NCBI GenBank assembly: GCA_032622095.1 | Contig: CP136064.1 | Coordinates: 192,419,948 to 192,483,947 of the forward strand | Direction of reading: 5' to 3' | Origin: Siphonodentalium dalli | Taxonomy: Eukaryota > Mollusca > Scaphopoda > Gadilida > Siphonodentaliidae | Length of the DNA: 64,000 bases | In this document: positions 33,840 through 44,492 of the stretch, one piece after another | Numbering within the stretch: the first letter of the stretch is position 1 | Layout of the letters: each line of letters opens with the position of its first letter | Program-made: the position numbers and the translations under genes | Notes under the pieces: generated by a model | Seen by the model: the letters and a program-made list of their open reading frames with translations, nothing else | Database searches by the model: none | What the model was told of the DNA's origin: nothing

Positions 33840-36777
33840 CTCAACAACAATGTCTCCAAGCTGCACATGATTTTCTTCACAGATGGCGCTGATATCATCT
33901 GAAACATCGCTGACTGTAACCATATTTATCTGAACGAACTTATTGCTTGGAACCACAGGTTTGAAAGCACTACCACTGCCTCCCAGTCTGGGGTAACATC
34001 CTTTAGGACTCATATCACAGTCAGAATGACTCAAACTTGTTGGAGAAGGTGTTTTTGAGCACTCACTTTTTTCTGCCGGAACTGATAACGAGTAGTTTCC
34101 AAACGAAATATTTTCTTGAATGGAGCACTGAACATTTAGTTTGACTGGAAACAAATCATAAAGTTTCACCAAATGAAACAATGATGGAGTGTTTGCTAAT
34201 TTCTCAGAATTAGCTGCTTTACCTAATGATGAAACTGACGTCAAGTTTTCAGAATGATGTTCACTTGTATTGGAAGACACACTGTTTGAATATTGTGGAG
34301 ATGACTGGGAATTGGTCTGAGGCTTATGAAATTGAGGCCTTGCCTCAGGGCCTTTAGTCATCGTCTGATTTGAATGAAAACTCTCAACAAAATGAAGTGG
34401 CTCCATAGGAATGTATGTATCATCAGACATGTTATTATGATTGTTGTTGATGTCACTGTTCATCTTAGTCCGTGGTAAAGATGTGACATTTGCATAGTTA
34501 ACTGCACTGCACCGTAATTCTGGCTCCGATGAATCGTCAGCAATGTTATTGTAATTGTAAGCCATTGAATTATCAAACAAATCTCGATTAATCATGTAAT
34601 CATTCATATAATCATGCTTGTCAGGAATATTTTGGTGAACAGGGTGACTGGAATCAGGAACAGGATTATTTTGTTGTACTCGATGACTGAATTCAGGAAC
34701 ATGATTATTTTGTTGGACGCGATGACCGGAATCAGGAACTGTGTTATTTCGGTGGTCGCGATGACCGGAATCAGGAACTTGATTATTATGTTGGACATGA
34801 TGACGGGAATCAGGAACGGGATTATTTCGGTGGACGTGAAGACCGGAATCGGGAATGGGATTATTTCGGTGGACACGATGACTGGAATTGGGAACGGGAT
34901 TATTTTGGCGAACATGATGACTGGAATCTGGAACGGGATTATTTTGGCGAACATGATGACTGGAATCGGGAACGGGATTATTTTGGCGAACATGATGACT
35001 GGAATCAGGAACGGGATTATTTTGGCGAACATGATGACTGGAATCAGGAATGTGATTATGTCGTTGAACATGATGACCAGAATCAGCCAATCGATGCCTT
35101 CCGTTTTCACTTCCATCTCCTGATCCATATGAAAAGCTGGCATTCGACTCCACTCTTCTGGAGTCAGGGCCATGATTGCTGTGATTTGCCATGGCATGTG
35201 ACTTTGCCGCAGACTGCCTAGTAAGTGTAGAGTTACCACATGGCTCATGATGCTCTTCTTGACCATTTGAATATCCTGCACTTTTCGGTGTTGTCTGGTA
35301 CGATCCCAATTTATGAGAATTATCTCCCTTAACACCTGGAGCACCATATTGTTTCGGAGTCTGCAATGGTGCCTGTCCACCTGTAAAGGCTTGAGAAATA
35401 TCACTAGATTTTCGGTATTGCACGGTTGATCGATTCTGTATAACACACTGAGGTTCAATCCGATAGTCATTAGCTTGCGAACTGACACATATATTCAGGT
35501 CACTGAAATATTTAGTCAATTTCCCTGGACTCAGGTCATCATGATTTTTTCTAGCACTAGTTGTCTCATTGTATCTGTCTTCACTGTAACTATATCCAGA
35601 ACAATCAATGGTCGAACCATTCGGCAAACTGTCAGTTTTCGATAACGATTTATTTATTTTTCTGGATGTTGATTTCCCAAACTTTTGTTTGTCGGAATGA
35701 GCATCATACAGGTTGTCAGGGTCATTCGTGCTGTACCCAGAATCCATCGTGCTTCTACTATGAGATGCACTTATATCATGTTCAGAACGATGTCCCGGAT
35801 GACGTCGAGTATACTGGTTCGCTCCATTAACGATGCTATTTAGAGTTTCATAATTCTGCCGAAGTCTTGCTGAATTTGTCATATCACAGTATTCAGACTT
35901 AGTGACGAATGAGTCTGACTCAGACGAGCCACTCAGGAAGGACGATATCTCATGATCAGACAACATATCATGTTTGTTCGCACTCAGAGGCGAATGCTTC
36001 GACATCGAACTACTACTGTTACTTAATGATGATATCCTCGTTTTCATCACTTCACACATCTTCCTTTTCCTTTCATCAATATCGCTCTTTGAAACTTTTG
36101 GCAAGCTTCTCCGTGGCTTGATCTTTTTTTCTTTCGCTACAGGCACATCTGTTACGACAAGCTTTTCATTGGACGACTGTGATTTTTCCTTTTTGTTCTT
36201 TTTCAAGGTCGATGTGAAATCGGCTGATGCCTCAGCCTCATTGATAACAAAACATGATCCAGAATTATATCCATGATGAATGTCATTCGAGGTTCGTCTC
36301 GGAGATGTCGCTAAGTTTAGCATACTCTGCGAAACTTGACTGCACATATTTGTATCATTCGCAGAATGTTTTTGTCCGACAAGCGACACTGTAAATCCAG
36401 CAGATAAATCCCCAACACTTTGCGAACGGGAGTCATGATTCGATACAGCTCCCATGGTATTGCTTCTCCCATAGTATTCATCACTACGAATAGCACCGTC
36501 AGAATTCTTCCCAGAAGACACTGCTAACTGGCTAACATCATTGCAGCTGGAATACTTTGGGAAATGCTTTGTCAGTTTGTTTTTGAAGGCACTGAAACTG
36601 ATAAGTCTCCTTGATTTCTTGCTGTCTGAGTGGTCACTGCCTTTTGATTTTTTGCTGTCTGCTTGCTCGTTAGCCTTGAGGTGCACCATGATGGATCCTT
36701 TTCTTAAGCTACAGTGGATAAAATTTTGCTTCGAAGGCAGATGGTGACCTTCATACAGCAATGACTCCCATGAACAC
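33840..36777 (-). CDS. Large exon of a PDZ-like, coiled-coil scaffold protein
   Basis: 2938-bp exon; acceptor ccctattttttccag before 36777, donor GAG|GTAAGA after 33840. The frame is open to the acceptor (first codons CSWESLLYEGHHLPSK), so coding may continue upstream. An ATG at 36689 in good context (A at -3, G at +4; MVHLKANEQ) is an alternative start with a non-coding first exon. Residues below count from the TTG at 36761. 25-70: basic, KKSRRLISFSAFKNKLTKHF. 186-234: Lys/Arg clusters (LKKNKKEK, EKKIKPRRSLPK, RKRK). 563-705: eleven 13-residue repeats. About 869-974: first half of a PDZ-like domain (DLFPVKLNVQ, FGNYSLSV, ~45-residue insert, KFVQINMVTVSDVSDD, VQLGDIVVE). Most of the rest is Ser/Asn/His-rich and probably disordered. 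Layout (long N-terminus, PDZ, coiled coil) recalls neurabin/spinophilin scaffolds, but no RVxF phosphatase motif is evident before the PDZ, so no name is given. Confidence 0.75.
34647..35075 (-). repeat. 39-bp coding tandem repeat, 11 units
   Basis: Each unit encodes 13 residues, consensus HHVRQNNPVPDSS, with variants such as HRVHRNNPIPDSG and HHVQHNNQVPDSG. Eleven units plus a partial twelfth (HPVHQN, to 34629). Units 2-4 are identical in protein, the outer ones drift, as expected of expansion in the middle. Because 39 is a multiple of 3 and the unit lacks stops in other frames, long overlapping frames appear on both strands here (34604-35488 minus, 34614-35123 plus); these are shadows. Confidence 0.9.
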
Positions 36778-37741
36778 CTGGAAAAAATAGGGGAAAAAAC
36801 GTTAGTTGCAGTGAGAGACTATATTACCAAACATCAATTTGTGAAATCTCTCTAGCGACTCCTGCTAAAGCAGCAGCAATTTTAAACCTTTGTGGCTATA
36901 TCTTGATGCAATAGTATCAATTCAACCACAAGCGTGTATAACAATAAAAAAATTATTCAGAAAATTAATTCTCAAGGTGGACCACGGATCAGATATCACT
37001 AGGGCAGGATGTAGCAATTATCCATAGCCCAGTGCTTAAAAAAAGATCCTCTCTTTGTATAATCTTATTCGAGCATAGAAAATAGAAAACTCAATTGCAG
37101 CAACAACATTGTGAACTCAAATTAAAGTGGTGGGTGTTTGCAAATGTGTGCACATAATAGTCCAAATCAAATAAACTTATTTTCACCTCCTCGACTCTCC
37201 CGAGCCTCTCGACCCTATTCACTACGTCCATTCAGTTATGAAATATAGCGAAATTCACACGAGTTGAAACTTCGTGAGAACTTATTGTGATATGAAAGTG
37301 TGAATTTATCGCATAAAAAAGAACAGAACATATGGTCTATGTATGTAAATACACCCACAAGTTAGAATTTCAATTAGCTATGGTGACACATCCATTAATG
37401 GTTTTATAGTAAGCTATATAAAGTACTTTCAATACAAGGAGCAATAATAAAGGATGTTTTATGGAATGGAATTTGGATATGTCAGATCATATAATAACTG
37501 GTGTGTATTTCTAACAAACTAATACATTACAGCTAGAAAATACAGAGGGTTGATCTAGGTTTTAAATATGGGCATCCTCTCATTGGATTGAATTTCCTTT
37601 GTTGCTTTGAGCACCCCTCCCTGGCTTGATTTTGGGAACCCACCCAATCTAAGATACATTTTTCAATAGTTGGAATTTCATGCCCGAAAACAATAGTTGG
37701 AAATTTCAGACTTTGAATAAAAAATACAGGTTGAGATTACC
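36778..37741 (-). other. Upstream intron or 5' flank of the gene
   Basis: Starts with the acceptor of the large exon. No upstream exon with a matching phase could be recognised. No promoter element is evident. Confidence 0.4.
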
Positions 37742-37745
37742 TTAA

Positions 37746-38059
37746 CCCTTTCTATACTAAATACTTGTTCAAGTTGATGAGTACAGTAATGCCATAAATA
37801 ATCGACTCCTTAACCACAGCAGAATTATGGGTAATTTTCAGGATTTAGTCGGAAATATGGCTTGTTGCCATTCATCGGAAAGCTCTCACTGAGGTTAAGG
37901 AGTCGATTATTTAGGGCATTACTGCAGTTCCCTTTGGAAATGTTCAGATAATAACAATAACAAACGACTTATTATCTGAATATTTCTCACCAATCAATAG
38001 TAATCCTTCTGCACTTATATTATCTTTTCATACATCTATCTTTTTTTGTACAGAAAGGG
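37746..38059 (+). mobile_element. MITE family E with nested family A
   Basis: TTAA flanks (37742-37745, 38060-38063); ends ccctttctatact and gtacagaaaggg. Inner arms 'gttcagataataa' and 'ttattatctgaa' pair. Family A is inserted at 37784-37924. piggyBac-like by flanks. Confidence 0.8.
37784..37924. mobile_element. MITE family A, copy 3, nested in family E
   Basis: cagtaatgccataaata…gggcattactg; TA before (37782-37783), CA after (mutated TA). Right arm mostly deleted. Confidence 0.85.
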
Positions 38060-38450
38060 TTAAAATTTAATTTCTTCAACCAATATGCATTGCAAAATAT
38101 TTGTTATAAACGATGAGTTGAATAATTTACTTTTTTCTGAATAAAAATCAGACTCAATAGGATTCCCAGTTGGATAATTTTCAATCACACTGAGGGTGTT
38201 TAATTTAAGGTTCAGAAATCTTAAATTATCATCTGAGCTAAGGGGAGATGGAGTATGCAAATAGAACTCCTAGTCCAAGGAAAGAATTTGCAGCTGAAAA
38301 TTAAAAAGTCTGACACTCTCTACCCTTTGTCCTGATTGGATTATTTTTGATACTCAAATTCAGTACGTTCGATCCTAGTAAGTTGGGTCCAAATTCAATA
38401 TCTCAATGTCTACCATAATATTAAGAATTAGCAAACAAGAAACTGTTTAA

Positions 38451-38711
38451 CCCTTTCACGACAGCAGCTGAGCTTGTGCAGCATTAAAGATCATGTGCCA
38501 GTTACTAATAAATACATACATGCGAGTCTCCAATAGGGAGCCTCGCATATATAATAGAATGTAGTAGCTTACAAGATCAAGGTAAATATTGTTGGGCCAA
38601 TGTATTCTCTTATATGTGCAAGGTTCCCTAGTATGGGAGACTCACATATATAAGAGAATGCATTGGCTCAGTGTTTTCACAAAATTCAGGAAGCTACAGT
38701 CATGTAAGAGT
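38451..38711 (+). mobile_element. MITE family B copy
   Basis: TTAA before ccctttcacgac at left; the right end decayed (gtaagagtgaa). Both hairpins present with several changes. Confidence 0.8.
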
Positions 38712-39003
38712 GAAGAACAAGTGACCCACCTTATGTTTGTGCGTTAGCATATCACTTTGACAGTGTATGAACACAGCATTCAGTATTAATGAGCCTTCGT
38801 GCATGCTATACCTGGAAAGATAAGACAGCAAACTGTATAAAAATAATAGAGAGACTGTCTCCGCATAATATTAAAAGCTTTGTGTGTTGCACACTCTTGA
38901 CAGGAAATTAAAGTTTGAGCCTCTCTTGTCAGATACCTGTTGCAACATTATATGACATAACATGTGCATCAACATGACAACATCAATGACTTCATTTTCT
39001 TAA

Positions 39004-39257
39004 CCTTCTCATGATGGGAGCTGAACTGGTGTAGCATTAAAGACCCTGTGCCAGTGCTTGCTCTTATATATGTATCTCCCATAGGGAGCCTCACATATAC
39101 ACGAGAATGCACTGGCTTACAAGGTCAAGGTAAATATTGTTAGGCCAATGTATTCTCATATATATGCAAGGCTCCCTATGTTGAGACTCACATATATAAG
39201 AGAATGCATTGGCACATGGTTTTTGCAAAATTTCAGCAAGCTCCAGTCATGGAAGGG
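39004..39257 (+). mobile_element. MITE family B copy
   Basis: TTAA before ccttctcatgatggg; right end catggaaggg then ATAA (mutated TTAA). Both hairpins present. Confidence 0.8.
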
Positions 39258-40500
39258 ATAAAGGGATACTGCACTCAAATGTTTTGGTTGGTTTCTATAT
39301 TATCTCTTGGTAGATTAAGGTAACCAGATTTCCATTATTTGATTGTCCGCTGAGTACGAAGTTATTTTCAGATGGCAGATAAGCCATGCAAATGCAAAAA
39401 TGGAATGCTCGTCATTGAGATTCTTTTGTGCAGGTTTCAGGTTAATGTATCAAATAAATATTATATGCATTATAGTCAATATACTCATTAATTTTATTTA
39501 TAGTCAGTGAGTGGTTTGAGTTGATGCCATAATATTTATATGACGTGTGCCATGCATTGCCCAATCCACTATGCATCAATTAATTTGATTATGTCTTGTA
39601 CACGGACATACATAATTTAGTTTATGACTGGAGCCACAAATTAAATTTATATTGAGATATTAAATTATAATTTAGGATAACCTGAGCATTTACAGAAGAC
39701 ATCTTCGACTCTTAATTAATTTTTTTTCTATATATTATCCATATCAGATCTTGTTATTACCAGGAATTTATTGAAATTGGCATACAGTCTCGATCCCTTT
39801 AAACGCAGCCTATAAATACAAATATGCTGATATGAGTAGAACAAAATGTTGATTTTAAATTGTGTGTCGTGACACATTAATTCTTTGAAACTGGGTTAAA
39901 ATAAAAATAGAAATTACATTACAAACATAGTTATAAAAAAAAATAGTATTACTAGTATATTGACAGATCTTGTATCATGTTTATTATTTTATACATCATA
40001 TCTGTATAGGAAATTTCATTGCATTACAGTTTCCTTGTGAATTAATCTGGGAAAACATCAATATGGGACATAGATTTGCATCAAAATATGCTTCCAATTT
40101 CTGGATTCTGTTATGCGCTGGTTCAATATTATACACATCTTGATTTGTTTAGAGTTTTACAAATAGATGGCTTTCAGCCCAAATGGTAGGAGCTATTCAA
40201 TATGTTTGCATGGGACTCATATGGAATAAAAGTATTACACACATAATACAAAATACCAAAATGCAAGACAAAACCATTGTTGAAACTCCTCAATAGACTG
40301 AAATTAAACCATGTAGAATTCTGAATCAGAATGTTCTATATTGAACCAACATATAATAAAAACAATTTTGCAACGTCTTCTTTAAAATATAATGGACTAC
40401 TTTAATATAAAAGCTGATGAAAGCCTGTTCATAATAATGATTGCCATGAGGTAAATAAATTCTTATAAATAGAGTGTTTGAATCCTATTATTTTTTAGGT
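39258..40500. other. Non-coding AT-rich stretch
   Basis: No exon-like frames over 60 codons and no recognised repeats. Confidence 0.45.
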
Positions 40501-40501
40501 A

Positions 40502-40715
40502 CAGTAATGCCCTATAAAAATTGATTCCTTAACCACAGCATGGGTAATTTTTCAGGATTGAGTCGGAAATATGGCTTGTTGCCTTCATCGGAAAGCTCTC
40601 ACAGAGCTTTCCGATGAATGGCAACAAGCTATATTTCCGACTAAATCCAGCTAAATCCTGAAAAATTACCCATAATTCTGATGTGGTTAAAGAGTCGATT
40701 ATAAGGGTATTCCTG
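40502..40715. mobile_element. MITE family A, copy 4
   Basis: Near full length with both arms and the 'ggaaagctctcacagagctttcc' centre; left TA present (40500-40501). Confidence 0.85.
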
Positions 40716-41950
40716 CAAGTCCCCGTCTCAGGCCACTGTATCTTAGTACTTAGCTATAGTAGAGACTAACTATATATCCAGTTCAGAATGAAAGAGACAC
40801 TAACCTGATTATGATAACATTGGGCAACCTTCATATGAACTACTACAAATTCAACAGACCCCAACAGCTATCCTCAAATCAATGACAATTTCACTAAATA
40901 ATGAATGGCCGTGTAGGACATCTCCTTATTATAATATAAAGATACTATCACTTGAAAGTCATCCAATTAGATTTCTGGTTAGTACATTCAGCAGGGTCAT
41001 GTCTGCATGACACCCCTAAGGGATAAAAGGATCGCTTAATACAAAATATCAACATGCAACACAACACCATTGGGGACACTCCTCAAAGGACTTTATGCAT
41101 GAGCTTGTATGGGCAGATGTCATGGTGTCCCCACTAAACACCTAACTTTTGTGACTAACTCATGTAGTGTTATACTATTTTTGCCCTGGGGCATTGTGGT
41201 AATTATCCATTACTAATGGTGATTTTTTAATCAAAAGGTCAAGAGGGAATTCACCTATTATAGTGTGTTAATGTATTCTTGTGATCTTTGTTTAAAATCT
41301 CAGTATGCATAGTGAGCATCTCCCTATATTTACTCCTGTTTGAATCATTGTTTAGAGATGGAATTACCAGGATGTGCTAAATGCTAACACATATGTAAAT
41401 GCCCCTTTGTTTTCCTTCTGATATGACATATATAGCTACTGGCTACTTGGAAAATATCTAAATTGCTGAGTGGACATGTAGATTATTTAACTCATATTCA
41501 TTTGACAGTTGGTAGTGGAACAAATAAAAGCTACAGTCTACAGATAGCAGCTGAAAACGACATTTGTATTAAGTTATTCCATAAAATATGTATTTCTTAC
41601 AAAATTTTGTTTACAATTAAATTGCTATAAATTTGGCACCATGAGGTGACTTTTTACCCCTTCTCAGCAACATTTTTGGCGATTTTCGTACGCATAAAAA
41701 CAGTCTGACCCTTATGCAGACAAATGATTAAAAAATAGTCTTTTTATGAGAAAATGGTTTGGTGCATGCATATTTTATGCAAATAGCCCAATTATGCATT
41801 TAAGTGATATGCAATTAACTGAAATTGACTGTATGAGAAACAACAAGAACAACGAGAGGCCATTAACTCCGTTTCCCTTCATTAACAACATTGATCAAAG
41901 TCAACACCACCAAAGCCTGAAAAACAGCCAAAGCAAAGAAAAATAAATTA
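40716..41950. other. Non-coding stretch
   Basis: No exon, palindrome or repeat family recognised. Confidence 0.4.
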
Positions 41951-41955
41951 AAATA

Positions 41956-42117
41956 CAATAATGCCCTAAATATTAAATCGACTCCGTAACCACAGCAGAA
42001 TTATGGGTAATTTTTCAGGATTTAGTCAGAAATATGGCTTGTTGCCATTCATCGGAAAGCTCTCAGTGAGATTATTTAGGGCATAATTTAAGGAGTCGAT
42101 TATTTAGGGCATTTCTG
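41956..42117. mobile_element. MITE family A, copy 5 (rearranged)
   Basis: Left arm intact from caataatgccc; the right arm is replaced by two successive terminal segments (…attatttagggcat twice). TA on both sides (41954-41955, 42118-42119). Confidence 0.8.
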
Positions 42118-42499
42118 TATGTTAAATGTATATTTCATGTTTTTGCTCATGTTATACCATGTCAGAAACCGCTTTTACATTACCAACATCGGTTGAAGGA
42201 AAGGGCCGCCTGCGGCACGTTCAAATCCTCCCAGGTCCCTCCCCTAAAACCACTAATAAAGATATTTTAACTTCATTTCTGGAAGGGGGGGGAGGTCAGG
42301 AATCAGTCTAATAGCATATTGGTCAGCGTAGGTTAATGGTATTTTCTATAATGCTGGCAGATGTTGGGGAAACATGAAAACGGAAATTTGCTTGTAATAA
42401 GGTATAACTATTATTGACCCTATGGGTTGATTGGAATACTAATATGGCACAGGGCTGTTCTAGTTATCTTTGGAACTCAAAAAGTTAATTTTATTTTGA

Positions 42500-42728
42500 C
42501 CCTTTGAGTGCCAGGGGCCTATCTCATCGGCCCTAAACCTACAAAATAAGTCTGTTAAAGAATATAAGAATAAATTATTAATAAAATATTGTAAAAAAAA
42601 AAAAATTGTTAGGCCAATGCATTCTCTTATATATGCGAGGCGACCTATGGTCGACTCGCATATATAAGAGAATGCATTGGCACAGGGTATATGGGTTGAT
42701 ACAAAAATCGGACCTGGCACTCAAAGGG
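42500..42728. mobile_element. Chimeric TTAA-type MITE containing a family B hairpin
   Basis: Ends ccctttgagtgccagg and cctggcactcaaaggg are exact inverted repeats, with TTGA/TTAA outside. The interior from 42603 to 42676 is the second hairpin of family B (aggccaatgcattctctt…). The ends differ from B. Confidence 0.75.
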
Positions 42729-42989
42729 TTAAGACACAGTACTCAATATAGCTTGAAGGTTTGAACAAAAATTTATTATTTTTATAATATATTACACCCT
42801 GAAATTCATAAAAATCTCATTATTCTTTGCCGTGAGCCTTGTATGAGTGTAAAGTTTTAATCTGATTACAATATCCTATTAAATTCATGTTATTACTGAC
42901 ATATCAATTTAATGTGGTATTTATCATGCTTTATCACTATATTCTGGATATGAAGTGGTTGGTAAACATTAAGCTGAACGATAATTTAA

Positions 42990-43208
42990 TCCTTTCATGG
43001 AGGGAGCCACACTGGTGGAGCATTAAGATCATGTGCCATGCATTCTCTTATATATGCGAGTCTCCCATAGGTATCCTCGCTTATAAAAGAGAATGCACTG
43101 GCATACAAGGTCAAGGTAAATATCATTAGGCCAACGAATTCTCTTATACAATGTATATGCGAGACTCGCATATATGTTAAGAGAATGCATTGGCACAAGA
43201 GTTTTCGC
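42990..43208 (+). mobile_element. MITE family B copy, 3' end lost
   Basis: Left end tcctttcatggagg after TTAA; second hairpin shortened. It breaks at 'gttttcgcaaaatgg', where half of a family A element follows. Confidence 0.75.
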
Positions 43209-43299
43209 AAAATGGCAACAAGCCATATTTCTGACTAAATCCTTAAAATTACCCACAATTCTGCTGTGGTTAAGGAGTCGATTATTTAGGGCATTACTG
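43209..43299. mobile_element. MITE family A, copy 6 (right half)
   Basis: Only the right arm, from ggcaacaagccatattt to gggcattactg plus TA. It starts exactly where the family B copy stops, so one deletion probably removed B's end and A's left arm. Confidence 0.8.
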
Positions 43300-43831
43300 T
43301 AAACGACCACAGTACCAGTCATTTCAGGCCAAGAAAACTGAGGAGAGCTTTTTGAAGCCCTCTTTAAATTGACTCCAGGAGCTTTCCAAGGGCTTGTAAA
43401 ATTCACTAGTCAGCATTGCTAAATTGCAAGCATATTGACTTGTGAAAAGATACTTCTTCAAATCTATTTCCTTTTATGGCATGTCATTTCTGAAAGACTT
43501 TCTACAGGCCAATGACACTCCAAACTGTGCACAGGTAACAAATTATAGACAACTTCATGCTACCCAGGGGTGCTATGGTAGTGTTGAAGTGATCACTCTC
43601 ACTAGATTCTATTGTTCATGATTCTAAAGTTCCATAGACTATGATCTTGCAGGAATTGTTGTGCTAGTACTTGTCCTACCTATTATTGAGATTATCGTAT
43701 AAAGGTTGGGAATAAATGTGTCTAAGTTACCTATAGGTTCATAAACTCTCATTCACAAACAGCCTTACAAATGAATGAATAGCAATCAAGTAACTACTCA
43801 TTATCAAGTATCCAGTTATGAAAGAGTTTAA

Positions 43832-44135
43832 CCCTTCCTTTACTATTAAAATACTCATTGACGAGTAGTTCCCTTCCTGTTAGGAAATGTTCAGATAATA
43901 TGGACGTTTGTTGAACTTATTATCTGAACATTTGGCACCAATGAATATGAATCTTTCTACTCTACTAGTATCATTTTGTCTGTCTGTCGAATGTTTCATT
44001 TATTATCTGAATATTCCTACAAATGAATTAATGGGAATCAATAGGTTGTTTCTCTCCCTGTCACACATAAATTATCTCAACATCTTAGCACATTAATATT
44101 AGACCATCCCTATGTAAACCTGTAAACCTAGAGTA
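43832..44135 (+). mobile_element. MITE family E fragments
   Basis: TTAA before cccttcctttacta; 'gacgagtagttccc', 'aaatgttcagataata' and 'ttattatctgaacattt' match the family. A second partial 'attatctgaatattcctac' follows near 44001. No clean right end. Confidence 0.6.
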
Positions 44136-44167
44136 GGTTAATTATTAAACCGTTTCTATACTAAATA

Positions 44168-44280
44168 TAGTAATGCCCTAAATAATCGACTCCTTAATAA
44201 CCACAGCAGAATTATGAGTAATTTTTCAGGATTTAGTCAGAAATATGGCTTGTTGCCATTCGTTGGAAAGCTCTCAGTGA
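44168..44280. mobile_element. MITE family A, copy 7 (left half), in a family E remnant
   Basis: Preceded by 'ccgtttctatactaaata' of family E, with TA at the junction (44166-44167). Only the left arm up to 'ggaaagctctcagtga' remains. Confidence 0.75.
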
Positions 44281-44492
44281 GTCAGATCGGTTGAGGTCCA
44301 GAAACATGCCTGCATGAGCGTATATGAGAGAGATCAAGGACATAGTCGCATGTGAAATTGGACCCGCCCATATTGTTCTCGGGATCAAAGTAGGCCTACA
44401 TACCAAATTTGAGTCAGATCGGTCAAGCAGTTTTCGAGTCTATAACATACATACAAACATACTTACAGACAGAAGTTCCAAAATATATAATA

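Noticed and set aside
34614-35123. 169-codon plus-strand gene antisense to the PDZ-like protein
   Set aside because: It is the antisense of the 39-bp coding repeat, with monotonous MTGIRNGII… units and no independent support.
33840-36777. Naming the gene neurabin or spinophilin
   Set aside because: Only the domain order and the PDZ-type segment are similar; no phosphatase-docking motif or actin-binding N-terminus is recognisable, so a symbol would be a guess.
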